NCBI GenBank assembly: GCA_019636215.1 | Contig: JAHBXZ010000005.1 | Coordinates: 193,159 to 257,158 of the forward strand | DNA length: 64,000 bases | Source: Planctomycetota bacterium | GTDB taxonomy: Bacteria > Planctomycetota > UBA8742 > UBA2392 | Direction of reading: 5' to 3' | Shown: one piece after another, positions 25,114 to 33,425 of the stretch | Position numbering within the stretch: the stretch's first letter is position 1 | Layout: every line of letters begins with the position of its first letter | Made by a program: the position numbers and the translations under genes | The notes under the pieces: generated by a model | What the model saw: the letters and a program-made list of their open reading frames with translations, nothing else | Databases searched by the model: none | What the model was told of the DNA's origin: nothing

Positions 25114-26573
25114 GTGGCCCCGGCATGAGCCTGGACATGCGCATCGGCCAGCGCCTGGAACAGCGCCAGGTGCTGAGCCTGCAGACCATCCAGTCGCTCA
25201 AGATCCTGCAGCTTGCCACCACCGACCTGCAGCAGCTTGTCGAAGAAGAACTGCTGCAGAACCCCACTCTCGACACCGCCGAGCCCGAACCACAAGCCCC
25301 CGAACCGCCCGAACTCGCCGACAAAGGCGCCCAGCCCGAAACACCCGAACCCACCACCGAGGCCGGCGAAAACTACGACGACGTTTACGACTACCTGGAA
25401 CGCCACACTGACGTCAACGAGTTCGTGGGCCGCAGCGGCCAGCCCAGCGACGGCGAAGAAGACCCGAAAACCGAGGCCTTCAACAACCTGCCGGCACCCG
25501 GCCGCACACTGGCCGACCACCTGCTGGAACAATTGCGCATGCGCGGCCACGACGAACTGGATTGGCCGCTGCTGGAACACCTGGTTCACTCGCTGGATCC
25601 GCGCGGGTACCTGGAGTACCCGCTGGAAGACATCGCCAAGGCGCTGCAGGGCCGCTACACACTGGAGGAAGTGCAATGGGCGCTGGGCGAAGTCCAGAAG
25701 CTGGAACCCCGCGGCGTGGGCGCGCGCAACCTGGCCGAGTGCCTGCTGCTGCAGCTTTCACCCAAAGACCCGGATTACCCCAACCTGCGCCTGTTGCTGA
25801 CCCAGCACTGGGACGACGTGCTGAAGAACCGCCTGCCGCGCATTGCCCGCGAGATGGGCACCACGCTTGAGGAAGTCAAGCTGTTCGTCGACCTGCTGGG
25901 CACCCTCAACCCGCATCCGGGCGCGCTGTATTCCGAAGTACCCACCCAGGCCGTGGTGCCTGACGTAGTCATTGAAGAAGACGAAAACGCCGTGCTGGTG
26001 GTGCGCCTGACCCGCGAACTGGTGCCGCGCCTGGCCATCAACCATTCCTATCTGCGGCTGCTGCAGGAACGCAAACAGGACAAAGAGACTTCGCTGTTTC
26101 TCAAGACCAAACTGAACCAGGCCCGCCAGTTGATTGAGGCCATCGAGCAGCGCCAGAGCACCCTGGAAAGGGTGGCAAAGGCGATTCTGAAGCGCCAGGA
26201 AGACTTCATGCGCATGGGCATGACCGGCCTGAAACCGATGAAAATGCAGGACATCGCCGACGAGCTGGGCATTCACCACAGCACCGTCTGGCGCGCCGTG
26301 TACGGCAAGTACATGCAGACGCCCCAGGGCGTGTATGCCATGAACGAACTGTTCACCGGCGGCCTGCCCAGCGGCGAAAGCGACGTCAGCCGCGAGGCCG
26401 TGAAGCTGAAGGTAAAGGAAATCATCGACGGCGAAGAACGCCGCAAGCCCCTGAGCGACCTGGCAATTGCCAAGAAACTGGACGACCTGGGCATCAAGGC
26501 CAGCCGTCGCGTGGTCACCAAGTACCGCGAAGAACTGGGCATCGCCGACAGCCGCGTAAGGCGCGAACATTGA
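25110..26573 (+). CDS. rpoN: RNA polymerase sigma-54 factor
   Basis: 487 residues, GTG start overlapping the recR stop (GTGA), so the two are coupled; an ATG at 25125 is an alternative. Region I, which holds the polymerase closed until an AAA+ activator acts, is 'GQRLEQRQVLSLQTIQSLKI' and LQLATTDLQQLVEEELLQNP. Region II is the acidic, Pro/Glu-rich 50-95 stretch. The core-binding domain is about 110-300. The DNA-binding domain has the HTH 'MQDIADELGIHHSTVWRAVY' and ends with the RpoN box SRRVVTKYREEL at about 465-476. No enhancer-binding activator or other rpoN-linked gene (hpf, ptsN) follows; the next gene begins 77 bases later. Confidence 0.95.
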   Translation: MSGPGMSLDMRIGQRLEQRQVLSLQTIQSLKILQLATTDLQQLVEEELLQNPTLDTAEPEPQAPEPPELADKGAQPETPEPTTEAGENYDDVYDYLERHTDVNEFVGRSGQPSDGEEDPKTEAFNNLPAPGRTLADHLLEQLRMRGHDELDWPLLEHLVHSLDPRGYLEYPLEDIAKALQGRYTLEEVQWALGEVQKLEPRGVGARNLAECLLLQLSPKDPDYPNLRLLLTQHWDDVLKNRLPRIAREMGTTLEEVKLFVDLLGTLNPHPGALYSEVPTQAVVPDVVIEEDENAVLVVRLTRELVPRLAINHSYLRLLQERKQDKETSLFLKTKLNQARQLIEAIEQRQSTLERVAKAILKRQEDFMRMGMTGLKPMKMQDIADELGIHHSTVWRAVYGKYMQTPQGVYAMNELFTGGLPSGESDVSREAVKLKVKEIIDGEERRKPLSDLAIAKKLDDLGIKASRRVVTKYREELGIADSRVRREH

Positions 26574-26650
26574 CCGGCTTCTTTTCGAACCCCATTGGCA
26601 ACGGGGGGCGGCGGGCTGATAATCGCGGGCCCCACGGCCTGACGGAACCC

Positions 26651-27973
26651 ATGCGACGCTTCGCTTTGGCATTTGCGGTTCTTGCGTCCGCCTGCGCGGC
26701 GGCGTTGCTGCTTGTACCGCGCCCGGCGCCCGCGCGGGCCGAAGACGTGCTGGCGCAGATGCTGGCCGAAGTTGCCCCGGCGTCGGCCGAGATGCGCGGC
26801 GAGTTCTGCTGGCTGGAAGACTACGGCATCGGCATCAAGCTGACCCCGGTGCCGGTGGTGTCTGAAGAATTCCCGCGCCTGCTGGCCGGCGAGCCCGCGG
26901 GCACCAGCGCGGTTTCCGTGGGCCTGTATGACTGCGGGCCACGGGGCGCCCAGGCGCTGCTGGATTCGCTGGCCGCCAGGGGCGCGAAAACACAGGGCAG
27001 CATTGAGTACAACTTTCAGCCCAGGTCGTCCGCCGGCGAAGTGAAGGGCCGATCCACGGCAATCCAGGTAAGTCCCAGCGTCTCGGGCATGCTGCTGGAG
27101 TTCGCCCATGCCGGGCGCACGATGGCGCTGCTGCTTCAGACCGACGGCGCCAGCGCCCTGCTGGGCCCGCGCCGCGACCAGCTTGTGCGCGAGATGACGG
27201 CGCTGAGCGCCGCGACCGAGCCATCGGTCAGCCCGCTGATGCTGGACGGCCGCTATGCCTGCGCGCTTGCGCACTGGCAGCGTTCCGGCCAGCGCCTGCA
27301 CCGCAAGGTGGCCGGCGGCTGGCTGGGTCTGAGGCTGTTCGCTGTTTCGTTGTCGGAGTTTCCGGATCTCGGTGCGCTGCAACTGGAGCTTGAGGCGCGG
27401 CTGGACAAAGCCGGCTTCCGGCGTTCGGCAGGCAAGCGCCCGCGCGTTGCGGGCACCGAAGGCTTCCTGGGCGAATACTTCGGCGGCGACGGGTTTGTCC
27501 AGCGCATCCTGTTTGCAAAACTCGAGGGCGCCTACCTGGTGGCGCTGATGCAGGGCCCCGAAGTCGCGCGCGAAGACCTCGCCCGGGAAAGTGAAGTGCT
27601 GGCCAACGGCATTGCCCGCGTCGATTTTTCGCCCCCGGCCGACGCGTTTGGCGCGTTCTTCGGACGGGTGCGGGCCGTGCGCTGCCTGGCCTGGCAGGAC
27701 GGGCGGCGCGTGCTGTGGGGCGCGCTGTTCGATGACGGTCGGCAGCAGCCCGTAACCTGGCGCCAGGAAGGCATCGAATGGCAGATCCAGCTGACCCAGG
27801 GCGGCATGGTGATTGAAGACCGCGCCGGCACAGTCGCCAGCAGCCGCGACCTCAACCCGCTGGTGGATGCCGCAGCCCGGGCGCTGATCCTGCGCAACCC
27901 GCTTACCGGCGACGTCGAGCTGCTGCTGCGCGTGGGCAGCGAAAAAACCACTGCGCGCCTTACCCTGCGCTGA
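26651..27973 (+). CDS. Exported hypothetical protein
   Basis: 440 residues from ATG at 26651; the frame is open from 26570 but those residues precede a signal peptide. The signal is MRRFALAFAVLASACAAALLL, followed by an Ala/Pro stretch; SACA could act as a weak lipobox. The rest shows two loosely similar halves (VSVGLYDCGPRGAQALLDSLA and 'VSLSEFPDLGALQLELEARL'), which may be a duplicated domain. No known family. Its stop overlaps the converging glycosyltransferase gene by 14 bases. Confidence 0.65.
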   Translation: MRRFALAFAVLASACAAALLLVPRPAPARAEDVLAQMLAEVAPASAEMRGEFCWLEDYGIGIKLTPVPVVSEEFPRLLAGEPAGTSAVSVGLYDCGPRGAQALLDSLAARGAKTQGSIEYNFQPRSSAGEVKGRSTAIQVSPSVSGMLLEFAHAGRTMALLLQTDGASALLGPRRDQLVREMTALSAATEPSVSPLMLDGRYACALAHWQRSGQRLHRKVAGGWLGLRLFAVSLSEFPDLGALQLELEARLDKAGFRRSAGKRPRVAGTEGFLGEYFGGDGFVQRILFAKLEGAYLVALMQGPEVAREDLARESEVLANGIARVDFSPPADAFGAFFGRVRAVRCLAWQDGRRVLWGALFDDGRQQPVTWRQEGIEWQIQLTQGGMVIEDRAGTVASSRDLNPLVDAAARALILRNPLTGDVELLLRVGSEKTTARLTLR

Positions 27974-29129
27974 CCTTGCCGAACAACGCCAGAAGGCTTT
28001 CCGCACGCGCGTCAAACGTGTATCGGCCGACATCGCGCAAGGCCTGGACGGAAAGGCCCCGTGCCAGCGCGGCCTCGCCGCACACGCGCTGCAGGGCCTC
28101 GGCCAGGGCCGCTGCGTTGCCGGCCTCGTACAGCGCGGCGTTGCGGCCGTTGTGCAGCACCTCGCGCAGGCTGGGCAAGTCAGCGGCAACAACCGGCACG
28201 CCCACGGCCATGTATTCGAAGATCTTCAGCGGTGACGTAAAGCGTTCGCTGACGTTCAGGCCGGGCGGCAGCGGGTGCACGGCGCAGGCGCAGTCGGCAA
28301 GCAGCGCCGGCAGGTCCTTCTGGGCTACGCGGCCCCGAAACTCGACCCGGTCGGCAATGCCGGCACCTGCCACTTTCGCGCGCAGGTCGTCCTGGGCCGC
28401 GCCAACCAGGCGCAGGCGCAGGCCGGGCGACTGGCGGATGGCCTCAACCAGGGTGTCGAGTCCCTTCCAGAATTGCATGGTGCCCGCATACACCACCGTG
28501 CGCCCGTCGCCGCCCTGCCAGCTTTGGCGAAACAACCCGGGGTCAATCGCGCCCGGGATCTGCGCGACCGGCCCGGAAAAGCCGAATCGCGCGCGAACCT
28601 CCTGTTCCAGCAGGCCGGTAAGCACGGCCACGCCACGGGCGGCGGCATAAATCGCGCGTTCCAGTTTGTCGATGCGCGCCACCTTGCGCGGGCTTTGCCC
28701 GTGGTCGGCGCGGTACAGCGCGCCGATCATGTGGCATTCAAACACCAGCGGCCACCTGGCCTTGCGGGCAAAGTGCGCGGCCAGCTTGTCGCTGCGCAGC
28801 CACAGCACGTCCGGGGCAAAGTCCGCCAGGGCCTTTTCCAGGCCGCGCAGGAACACTCCGTTGAAGGTCAGCCCGAATGTCCTGTACACGCTGGGCAGCC
28901 GCATTGCGGTGAGCGCATCCGGCCAGGCCAAGTTCAGTTCATCGGCAAAGATCGCGCGCAGGCGTTGCGGGGAATCCGGCGAAAACAGGGTCACGGGGGT
29001 GCGCCGCGCAACAGCGGCAACCGTGCGCAACATGGCCAGCGAACGCGCGCGGCCGGTGTCGAATGGCTCGTGGTTGGCAAAGGCGATCTTCAAGCGCGGG
29101 TCCTGTCGTGATCCGGGGGCATTGTGCAT
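27960..29129 (-). CDS. Glycosyltransferase family 4-like protein
   Basis: 389 residues from ATG at 29129; in-frame codons upstream to 29192 look non-coding. GT-B fold: an N-terminal Rossmann half (LKIAFANHEPFDTGRARSLAMLRTVAAVA...) and a C-terminal Glycos_transf_1 half with TVVYAGTMQFWKGLDTLVEAI, VEFRGRVAQKDLPALLADC and the donor-sugar E-x7-E region 'SPLKIFEYMAVGVPVVAADL'. It probably transfers a nucleotide-activated sugar in envelope polysaccharide or glycoprotein assembly; acceptor and sugar cannot be read from sequence. No signal peptide, so cytoplasmic or membrane-associated. It stands alone, not inside a polysaccharide cluster. Confidence 0.8.
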   Translation of the reverse strand: MHNAPGSRQDPRLKIAFANHEPFDTGRARSLAMLRTVAAVARRTPVTLFSPDSPQRLRAIFADELNLAWPDALTAMRLPSVYRTFGLTFNGVFLRGLEKALADFAPDVLWLRSDKLAAHFARKARWPLVFECHMIGALYRADHGQSPRKVARIDKLERAIYAAARGVAVLTGLLEQEVRARFGFSGPVAQIPGAIDPGLFRQSWQGGDGRTVVYAGTMQFWKGLDTLVEAIRQSPGLRLRLVGAAQDDLRAKVAGAGIADRVEFRGRVAQKDLPALLADCACAVHPLPPGLNVSERFTSPLKIFEYMAVGVPVVAADLPSLREVLHNGRNAALYEAGNAAALAEALQRVCGEAALARGLSVQALRDVGRYTFDARAESLLALFGKVSAG

Positions 29130-29273
29130 TGAAAGCCGCGCTTTGTGCATTTGCTGTCGCGATGAACAGCAAATACGCAACGCCCAATGCACAATGCGCA
29201 GCGGGGCAGAACTGCCGCAATTTTGCGGAATCTGCCGAACCAGACTCGAACCTAAACCCTCCGGTGTTCAGCC

Positions 29274-29834
29274 ATGGACGCGGACGTTCTTGAACATCTG
29301 CGCCGGGCCAGGCAAGGCGATGTCGCCGCCTTTGGCTATGTGGCTGCGGCCTTTCGTGGCCAGCTGGTGGCCTGGGCTCGGCCACTGTGTCGCGGTGCGG
29401 CCGAGGCCGAAGACGCCGCACAGGAGGCCCTGGTGGTCGCGTTTCGCAGCCTGGGCCAGTTGCGCGAGATAGAGGCTTTTGCCGGGTGGCTGCGGACCCT
29501 GGCGCGCACGGCGGCCCTGCGCGCGACGCGCAGACAGCGGCCGGACCTGCTGGGCGAAGGGCATGAGGCACCGGCGCAACCAGAGGCCGACGCCGTGGAA
29601 AGCGCCGAGCTGAAGCAGGCCGTTGCGGGCGCGGTGCGCGAGCTGAGTGCAGGCCAGCAGGCGGTGATTGAGCGCTACTACCTGCAGGGCCAGAAGGTTG
29701 AGGAGATTGCCGCCGCGCTGGGTGTTCCGGCCGGCACGGTAAAGCGGCGCCTGTTTGAGGCCCGCGAGAAACTGCGCACCAAACTTGCCGGGTTCCGCCC
29801 GGCGGACACAGAGCAGGACGGCTGGAGGGGATAA
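29274..29834 (+). CDS. ECF-type RNA polymerase sigma factor
   Basis: 186 residues, soluble. Region 2: EAEDAAQEALVVAFRSLGQL with FAGWLRTLARTAALRATRR (the helix that recognises the -10 element); region 4: 'IERYYLQGQKVEEIAAALGV' then PAGTVKRRLFEAREKLRTKL. It ends two bases before the PilT-like gene, so the two are co-transcribed and perhaps coupled. No anti-sigma gene is adjacent, unlike the pair at 14473-17531. Regulon unknown. Confidence 0.85.
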   Translation: MDADVLEHLRRARQGDVAAFGYVAAAFRGQLVAWARPLCRGAAEAEDAAQEALVVAFRSLGQLREIEAFAGWLRTLARTAALRATRRQRPDLLGEGHEAPAQPEADAVESAELKQAVAGAVRELSAGQQAVIERYYLQGQKVEEIAAALGVPAGTVKRRLFEAREKLRTKLAGFRPADTEQDGWRG

Positions 29835-29835
29835 C

Positions 29836-30867
29836 ATGGGTATCGACCACACCGCGGCATGGATGAACTGGGACAACTGGCTGAAGAAGTGCATCGACCT
29901 GCGCGCGTCCGACCTGCACCTGGTGCCGGGCTACAGGCCCATGGCCCGCGTGAATGGCGAACTTCAGCCGATTGACGACATGGTGCTGGACCGGTCCCAG
30001 ACACGCTGGATCGTGATCTGCCTGTTTGAAAACGGTGCCGACCACTACCTGGCCAGCGGCCCGGGCTACCTGCACCAGTCGCGCACACTTTCGGACACGG
30101 TGATTGCCGACATCGTGGCAGCCAGCGCCGGCGGCAACAAATCGGTCACCGTGCGCTTTCACGGCGGCGTAATCCCCACGCTGGAAGAAGGCAACATTCC
30201 ACAGGCCGTGACGGCGCTGTTGAAGGCTCCCAACGGGCTGGTGCTGGTGGCGGGCCCGCACGCCAGCGGCAAAACCACCACGCTGTACGCCATGACCGAG
30301 TGGATCAACCAGAACCGCGCGGTTCATATCTGCACGGTTGAAAAGCCGCGCCACTACCTGCTGAAACCGTCCAAGGCACTGGTGCAGCAGCGCGAAATCG
30401 GGCTGGACGGGCCCAGCGCCGGCGCGCTGATCGGCGCGGCCATGCAGCAGGACCTTGATGTGCTGATGGTCGGCGAGATTGAAGATTTTGACACCCTGAT
30501 CGGCTGCGTCGGCGCGGCCGAAACCGGCCACCTGGTGCTGGTGCAGGTTCATGCCAACGACGCGCGCGAGGCCGTAACCCGCGTGATTGACGCCGCCCCG
30601 GAATCCATGCAGTCGACCGTCAGGAAACGGCTGTCCGAATGCCTGCGCGGTGTGCTGGTCCAGCGCCTGGCCCGCAAGGCCGACGGCAAGGGCCGCGTGG
30701 CGGTGTGCAACGTGCTGGGCGAAGGCGCGCGCAAGTTCATTGACGGCGGCATCCCCGACAAAGGCTTCTATCTGGCCCGCGCCGAGGACGAACTGCGCAA
30801 GCTGGAGGACAAGCTGGCCATTAAGACGGAAGAAGCCGACCGCCTGCGCCGCGAGTTTGGGGCCTGA
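29836..30867 (+). CDS. PilT-like twitching ATPase, degenerate
   Basis: 343 residues from ATG at 29836 ('ggagggg' upstream). PilT-type ATPases retract type IV pili. The N-terminal PAS-like domain holds the family hallmark LRASDLHLVPGYRPMARVNG (23-42). Walker A is GPHASGKTTTLYAM (140-153; usually GPTGSGKSTT) and Walker B is LDVLMVGEIEDFDT (207-220). The Asp box, normally (I/V)EDPIE, is VEKPRHYLL, losing its acidic pair member, and the His box is VHANDA instead of LHTNSA. So it may bind but not efficiently hydrolyse ATP, and could be a regulatory paralogue. It is transcribed with an ECF sigma gene upstream and the PilB-like gene 90 bases downstream. The tail is a charged coil. Confidence 0.8.
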   Translation: MGIDHTAAWMNWDNWLKKCIDLRASDLHLVPGYRPMARVNGELQPIDDMVLDRSQTRWIVICLFENGADHYLASGPGYLHQSRTLSDTVIADIVAASAGGNKSVTVRFHGGVIPTLEEGNIPQAVTALLKAPNGLVLVAGPHASGKTTTLYAMTEWINQNRAVHICTVEKPRHYLLKPSKALVQQREIGLDGPSAGALIGAAMQQDLDVLMVGEIEDFDTLIGCVGAAETGHLVLVQVHANDAREAVTRVIDAAPESMQSTVRKRLSECLRGVLVQRLARKADGKGRVAVCNVLGEGARKFIDGGIPDKGFYLARAEDELRKLEDKLAIKTEEADRLRREFGA

Positions 30868-30957
30868 ACCGGACACGGACTGTCCGCAATGATGCATGTC
30901 GCCGGGCTGCGGGACGCAAACCGCGGCCCGGTTCGTTATGATCGGCCAGGGCAGACC

Positions 30958-32856
30958 ATGAACGCAGATCCCACGGGCAAGATACGGGCGGCCATTCGCC
31001 AGCGCGACGAGACGCATAGGCGTATCGGCGAACTCCTGATCCAGCACGGCAAGCTGCGCCCGGACCAGCTGGACCACGCGCTGAAAGTCCAGAAGTCCAT
31101 GGGCGGGCTGATCGGCGGCGTGCTGGTGGAACTGGGGTTGATCAACGAGTCCGACCTTGCCTCCGCCCTGGCTGAAACCCTGGGCATGGAGTTGATTGAC
31201 CTCAACCACCTGGGGGCCGTAGACCCCGAGGCGGCGCACAGCGTGCCCGAAACCGTGGCGCGACGGCACCAGTTGATCGGCGTGCGCTTCGTACGCTCGG
31301 CACCCGAAAGCCGCGAGCCCGACCGCATCGTGGTTGCCATGACCGACCCCAGCGACTACATGGCGCTGGACAGCGTGCGCGCAACCACAAATATGGAACC
31401 GGTGCCCGCCGTGGCCGTGCGCGGGCAGATCCTGGACGCGCTGCAGACAGCCTACCTGGAAAGCCCGCGTTCACTGGAAGAAGCACTGGGCGAACTGAAG
31501 GACTTCAAGATTGAGACCGCCCCCCTTTCGGGCGAAACCGACGACGCCGCGCGACTGCGCAGCGAAGCCGGGCTGGCGCCGGTGGTGCGCTTTGTGAACT
31601 CGATGCTGTTCGAGGCCGCGCGCATGAAGGCCAGCGACATCCACATTGAGCCGCAGGAACGCAGTGTGCGATGCCGCTTCCGCATCGACGGCGAACTGCG
31701 CGTAGTGGCCCCGCCGCCGCACCACCTGCAGGCCGCGATTGTCAGCCGCATCAAGATCATCAGCGGGCTGGACATTGCAGAGCACCGCCTGCCGCAGGAC
31801 GGCCGCCTGAAAATCAAGTTCGTGGGCCGCAACATTGACGTGCGCGTTTCCACCATGCCCAACGTGTTCGGCGAAAAGGTGGTGCTGCGCCTGCTGGATC
31901 AAAGCGCCACCACCCTGCGCATGGACGACCTTGGCTTTGAGCCCGCGGTGATCACGTCCATGCGGCGCATCATCACCAGCCCCCACGGCATCGTGCTGCT
32001 GTGCGGCCCCACCGGCTGCGGCAAGAGCACCACGCTGTACAGCTTTCTCAAGGAACTCAACCAGTCCAACGTCAACATCGTGACGGTTGAAGACCCCGTT
32101 GAGTACCGGATTGAGGGCGTCAACCAGACACACGTCAAGCCGGCCATCGGCCTGACATTCGCCAATTGCCTGCGCACGATTCTGCGCCAGGACCCCGACA
32201 TCGTGATGGTCGGCGAGATCCGCGACCTCGACACCCTGGAAACAGCCGTGCGCGCCAGCCTGACCGGCCACCTGGTGTTTTCCACGCTGCACACCAACAC
32301 TGCCGTCAGCAGCATCACGCGCATGGTCAACATGGGCCTGCCCGCCTACCTGATTTCCGCCACCCTGATCGCCGCGCTCAGCCAGCGCCTGGTGCGCAAA
32401 GTCTGCAAGGCCTGCGGCAAGCCGACGATGTTGCGCGAGGGCGCGCAGAAGGCCCTGCAGCGCTTCCTGCGGCGTGCAGTGGACTTTGAGGTATTGCAGC
32501 CGACCGGTTGCGCGGAGTGCGGCTTTTCGGGCTATCGCGGGCGGCTTGCGGTCTACGAACTGTTTGAGCCCGATGACGACATCCGCGAGATGATCACCAA
32601 GGCCGCCCCGGAATCCGCCATCGAGCAGACCGCCCGCGACCACGGTATGCACGACTTGATTGACAACGCCTGGATGAAGCTGAAGGCCGGCCTGACCACG
32701 GTGGAAGAAGTCCTGAGCCTGGGCTTTCACCGCGCCGAAGACGCGGCGGCCATCGCAGGCGATACGCCAGCCTCGCCCACGGAACAAGGCACCGAGCAGC
32801 CCGGCGCTGCGGGCAGTGTCACGCTGATCGACTTTGACTCCAACCCGCCCAAGTAG
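30958..32856 (+). CDS. GspE/PilB-type secretion or pilus assembly ATPase
   Basis: 632 residues from ATG at 30958. The N-terminal MshEN-like domain (about 22-165, c-di-GMP binding in characterised relatives) has RIGELLIQHGKLRPDQLDHAL and LIGGVLVELGLINESDLASAL. The ATPase core is canonical: ASDIHIEPQERSVRCRFRID, Asp box 'VTVEDPVEYRIEGVNQTHVK', Walker A GPTGCGKSTTLYSF (about 349-362), Walker B PDIVMVGEIRDLDT and His box STLHTNTA. A tetracysteine zinc site is formed by CKAC (about 483-486) and CAEC (518-521), as in GspE/PilB. The last about 50 residues are an acidic low-complexity tail. No inner-membrane platform (PilC/GspF), pilin or secretin gene is in the window. Confidence 0.88.
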   Translation: MNADPTGKIRAAIRQRDETHRRIGELLIQHGKLRPDQLDHALKVQKSMGGLIGGVLVELGLINESDLASALAETLGMELIDLNHLGAVDPEAAHSVPETVARRHQLIGVRFVRSAPESREPDRIVVAMTDPSDYMALDSVRATTNMEPVPAVAVRGQILDALQTAYLESPRSLEEALGELKDFKIETAPLSGETDDAARLRSEAGLAPVVRFVNSMLFEAARMKASDIHIEPQERSVRCRFRIDGELRVVAPPPHHLQAAIVSRIKIISGLDIAEHRLPQDGRLKIKFVGRNIDVRVSTMPNVFGEKVVLRLLDQSATTLRMDDLGFEPAVITSMRRIITSPHGIVLLCGPTGCGKSTTLYSFLKELNQSNVNIVTVEDPVEYRIEGVNQTHVKPAIGLTFANCLRTILRQDPDIVMVGEIRDLDTLETAVRASLTGHLVFSTLHTNTAVSSITRMVNMGLPAYLISATLIAALSQRLVRKVCKACGKPTMLREGAQKALQRFLRRAVDFEVLQPTGCAECGFSGYRGRLAVYELFEPDDDIREMITKAAPESAIEQTARDHGMHDLIDNAWMKLKAGLTTVEEVLSLGFHRAEDAAAIAGDTPASPTEQGTEQPGAAGSVTLIDFDSNPPK

Positions 32857-32979
32857 CGGTACCACCCCGTCACCCGGCGCACGTCTTCGAAGCGATCATG
32901 AGCCCCCAAAGGAGCGGCACACAGAGCCGGGATTTGCGGTCTCGGCCTTGCCTCACTGCGGCAGGCCACGAAAGCTGCA

Positions 32980-33354
32980 CTACCAAGTGCCGACAGCAGC
33001 CCACGCAGCCAGTGCAAGGGTCGCCAACAACAGGATGCTGCTAATCGCCGCTGCCAGAAACAGCCGCCATCGCTGGGACGGTGTTGTCACGCGGGCAAGA
33101 GTAAGACCTCGATGAATCGACAGGGCATACAGGCCTGGGCCTCCAAGAAAGAAGGAAATCACCGGAACCCCCATCAGAACCGTGCCAAGAACAGAGTTCG
33201 GCCGACTGGCTTGTATCAATCCCATTAGAACACCCCACGCAACGGCCGCGCAGGTAAGTTGCAGTGTAACGCCCGCAAACAACCAATTCGCTGCGGAGTA
33301 CTGCGCCGCTGGCGGCTGGGGCTCAATGCTGACAACAGGAGGCGGATAGGTCAT
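32980..33354 (-). CDS. Small three-helix membrane protein
   Basis: 124 residues. A Pro-rich N-terminus is followed by three predicted transmembrane helices (WLFAGVTLQLTCAAVAWGVL, VLGTVLMGVPVISFFLGGPG, LFLAAAISSILLLATLALAA). No family recognised. GC content and codon use are slightly lower than around it. The 120 bases between it and the PilB-like gene stop contain nothing I can identify. Confidence 0.55.
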   Translation of the reverse strand: MTYPPPVVSIEPQPPAAQYSAANWLFAGVTLQLTCAAVAWGVLMGLIQASRPNSVLGTVLMGVPVISFFLGGPGLYALSIHRGLTLARVTTPSQRWRLFLAAAISSILLLATLALAAWAAVGTW

Positions 33355-33425
33355 TCGACCACGTTTGTTGTACTGTTGCGTTGCATGAGTCAGGCAACGG
33401 CCACGGGCGAGGGTGCCCCCGCAAC

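Noticed and set aside
28939..31269. 776-codon minus-strand ORF
   Set aside because: Spans three well-supported genes (glycosyltransferase start, ECF sigma, PilT-like) in the wrong frame.
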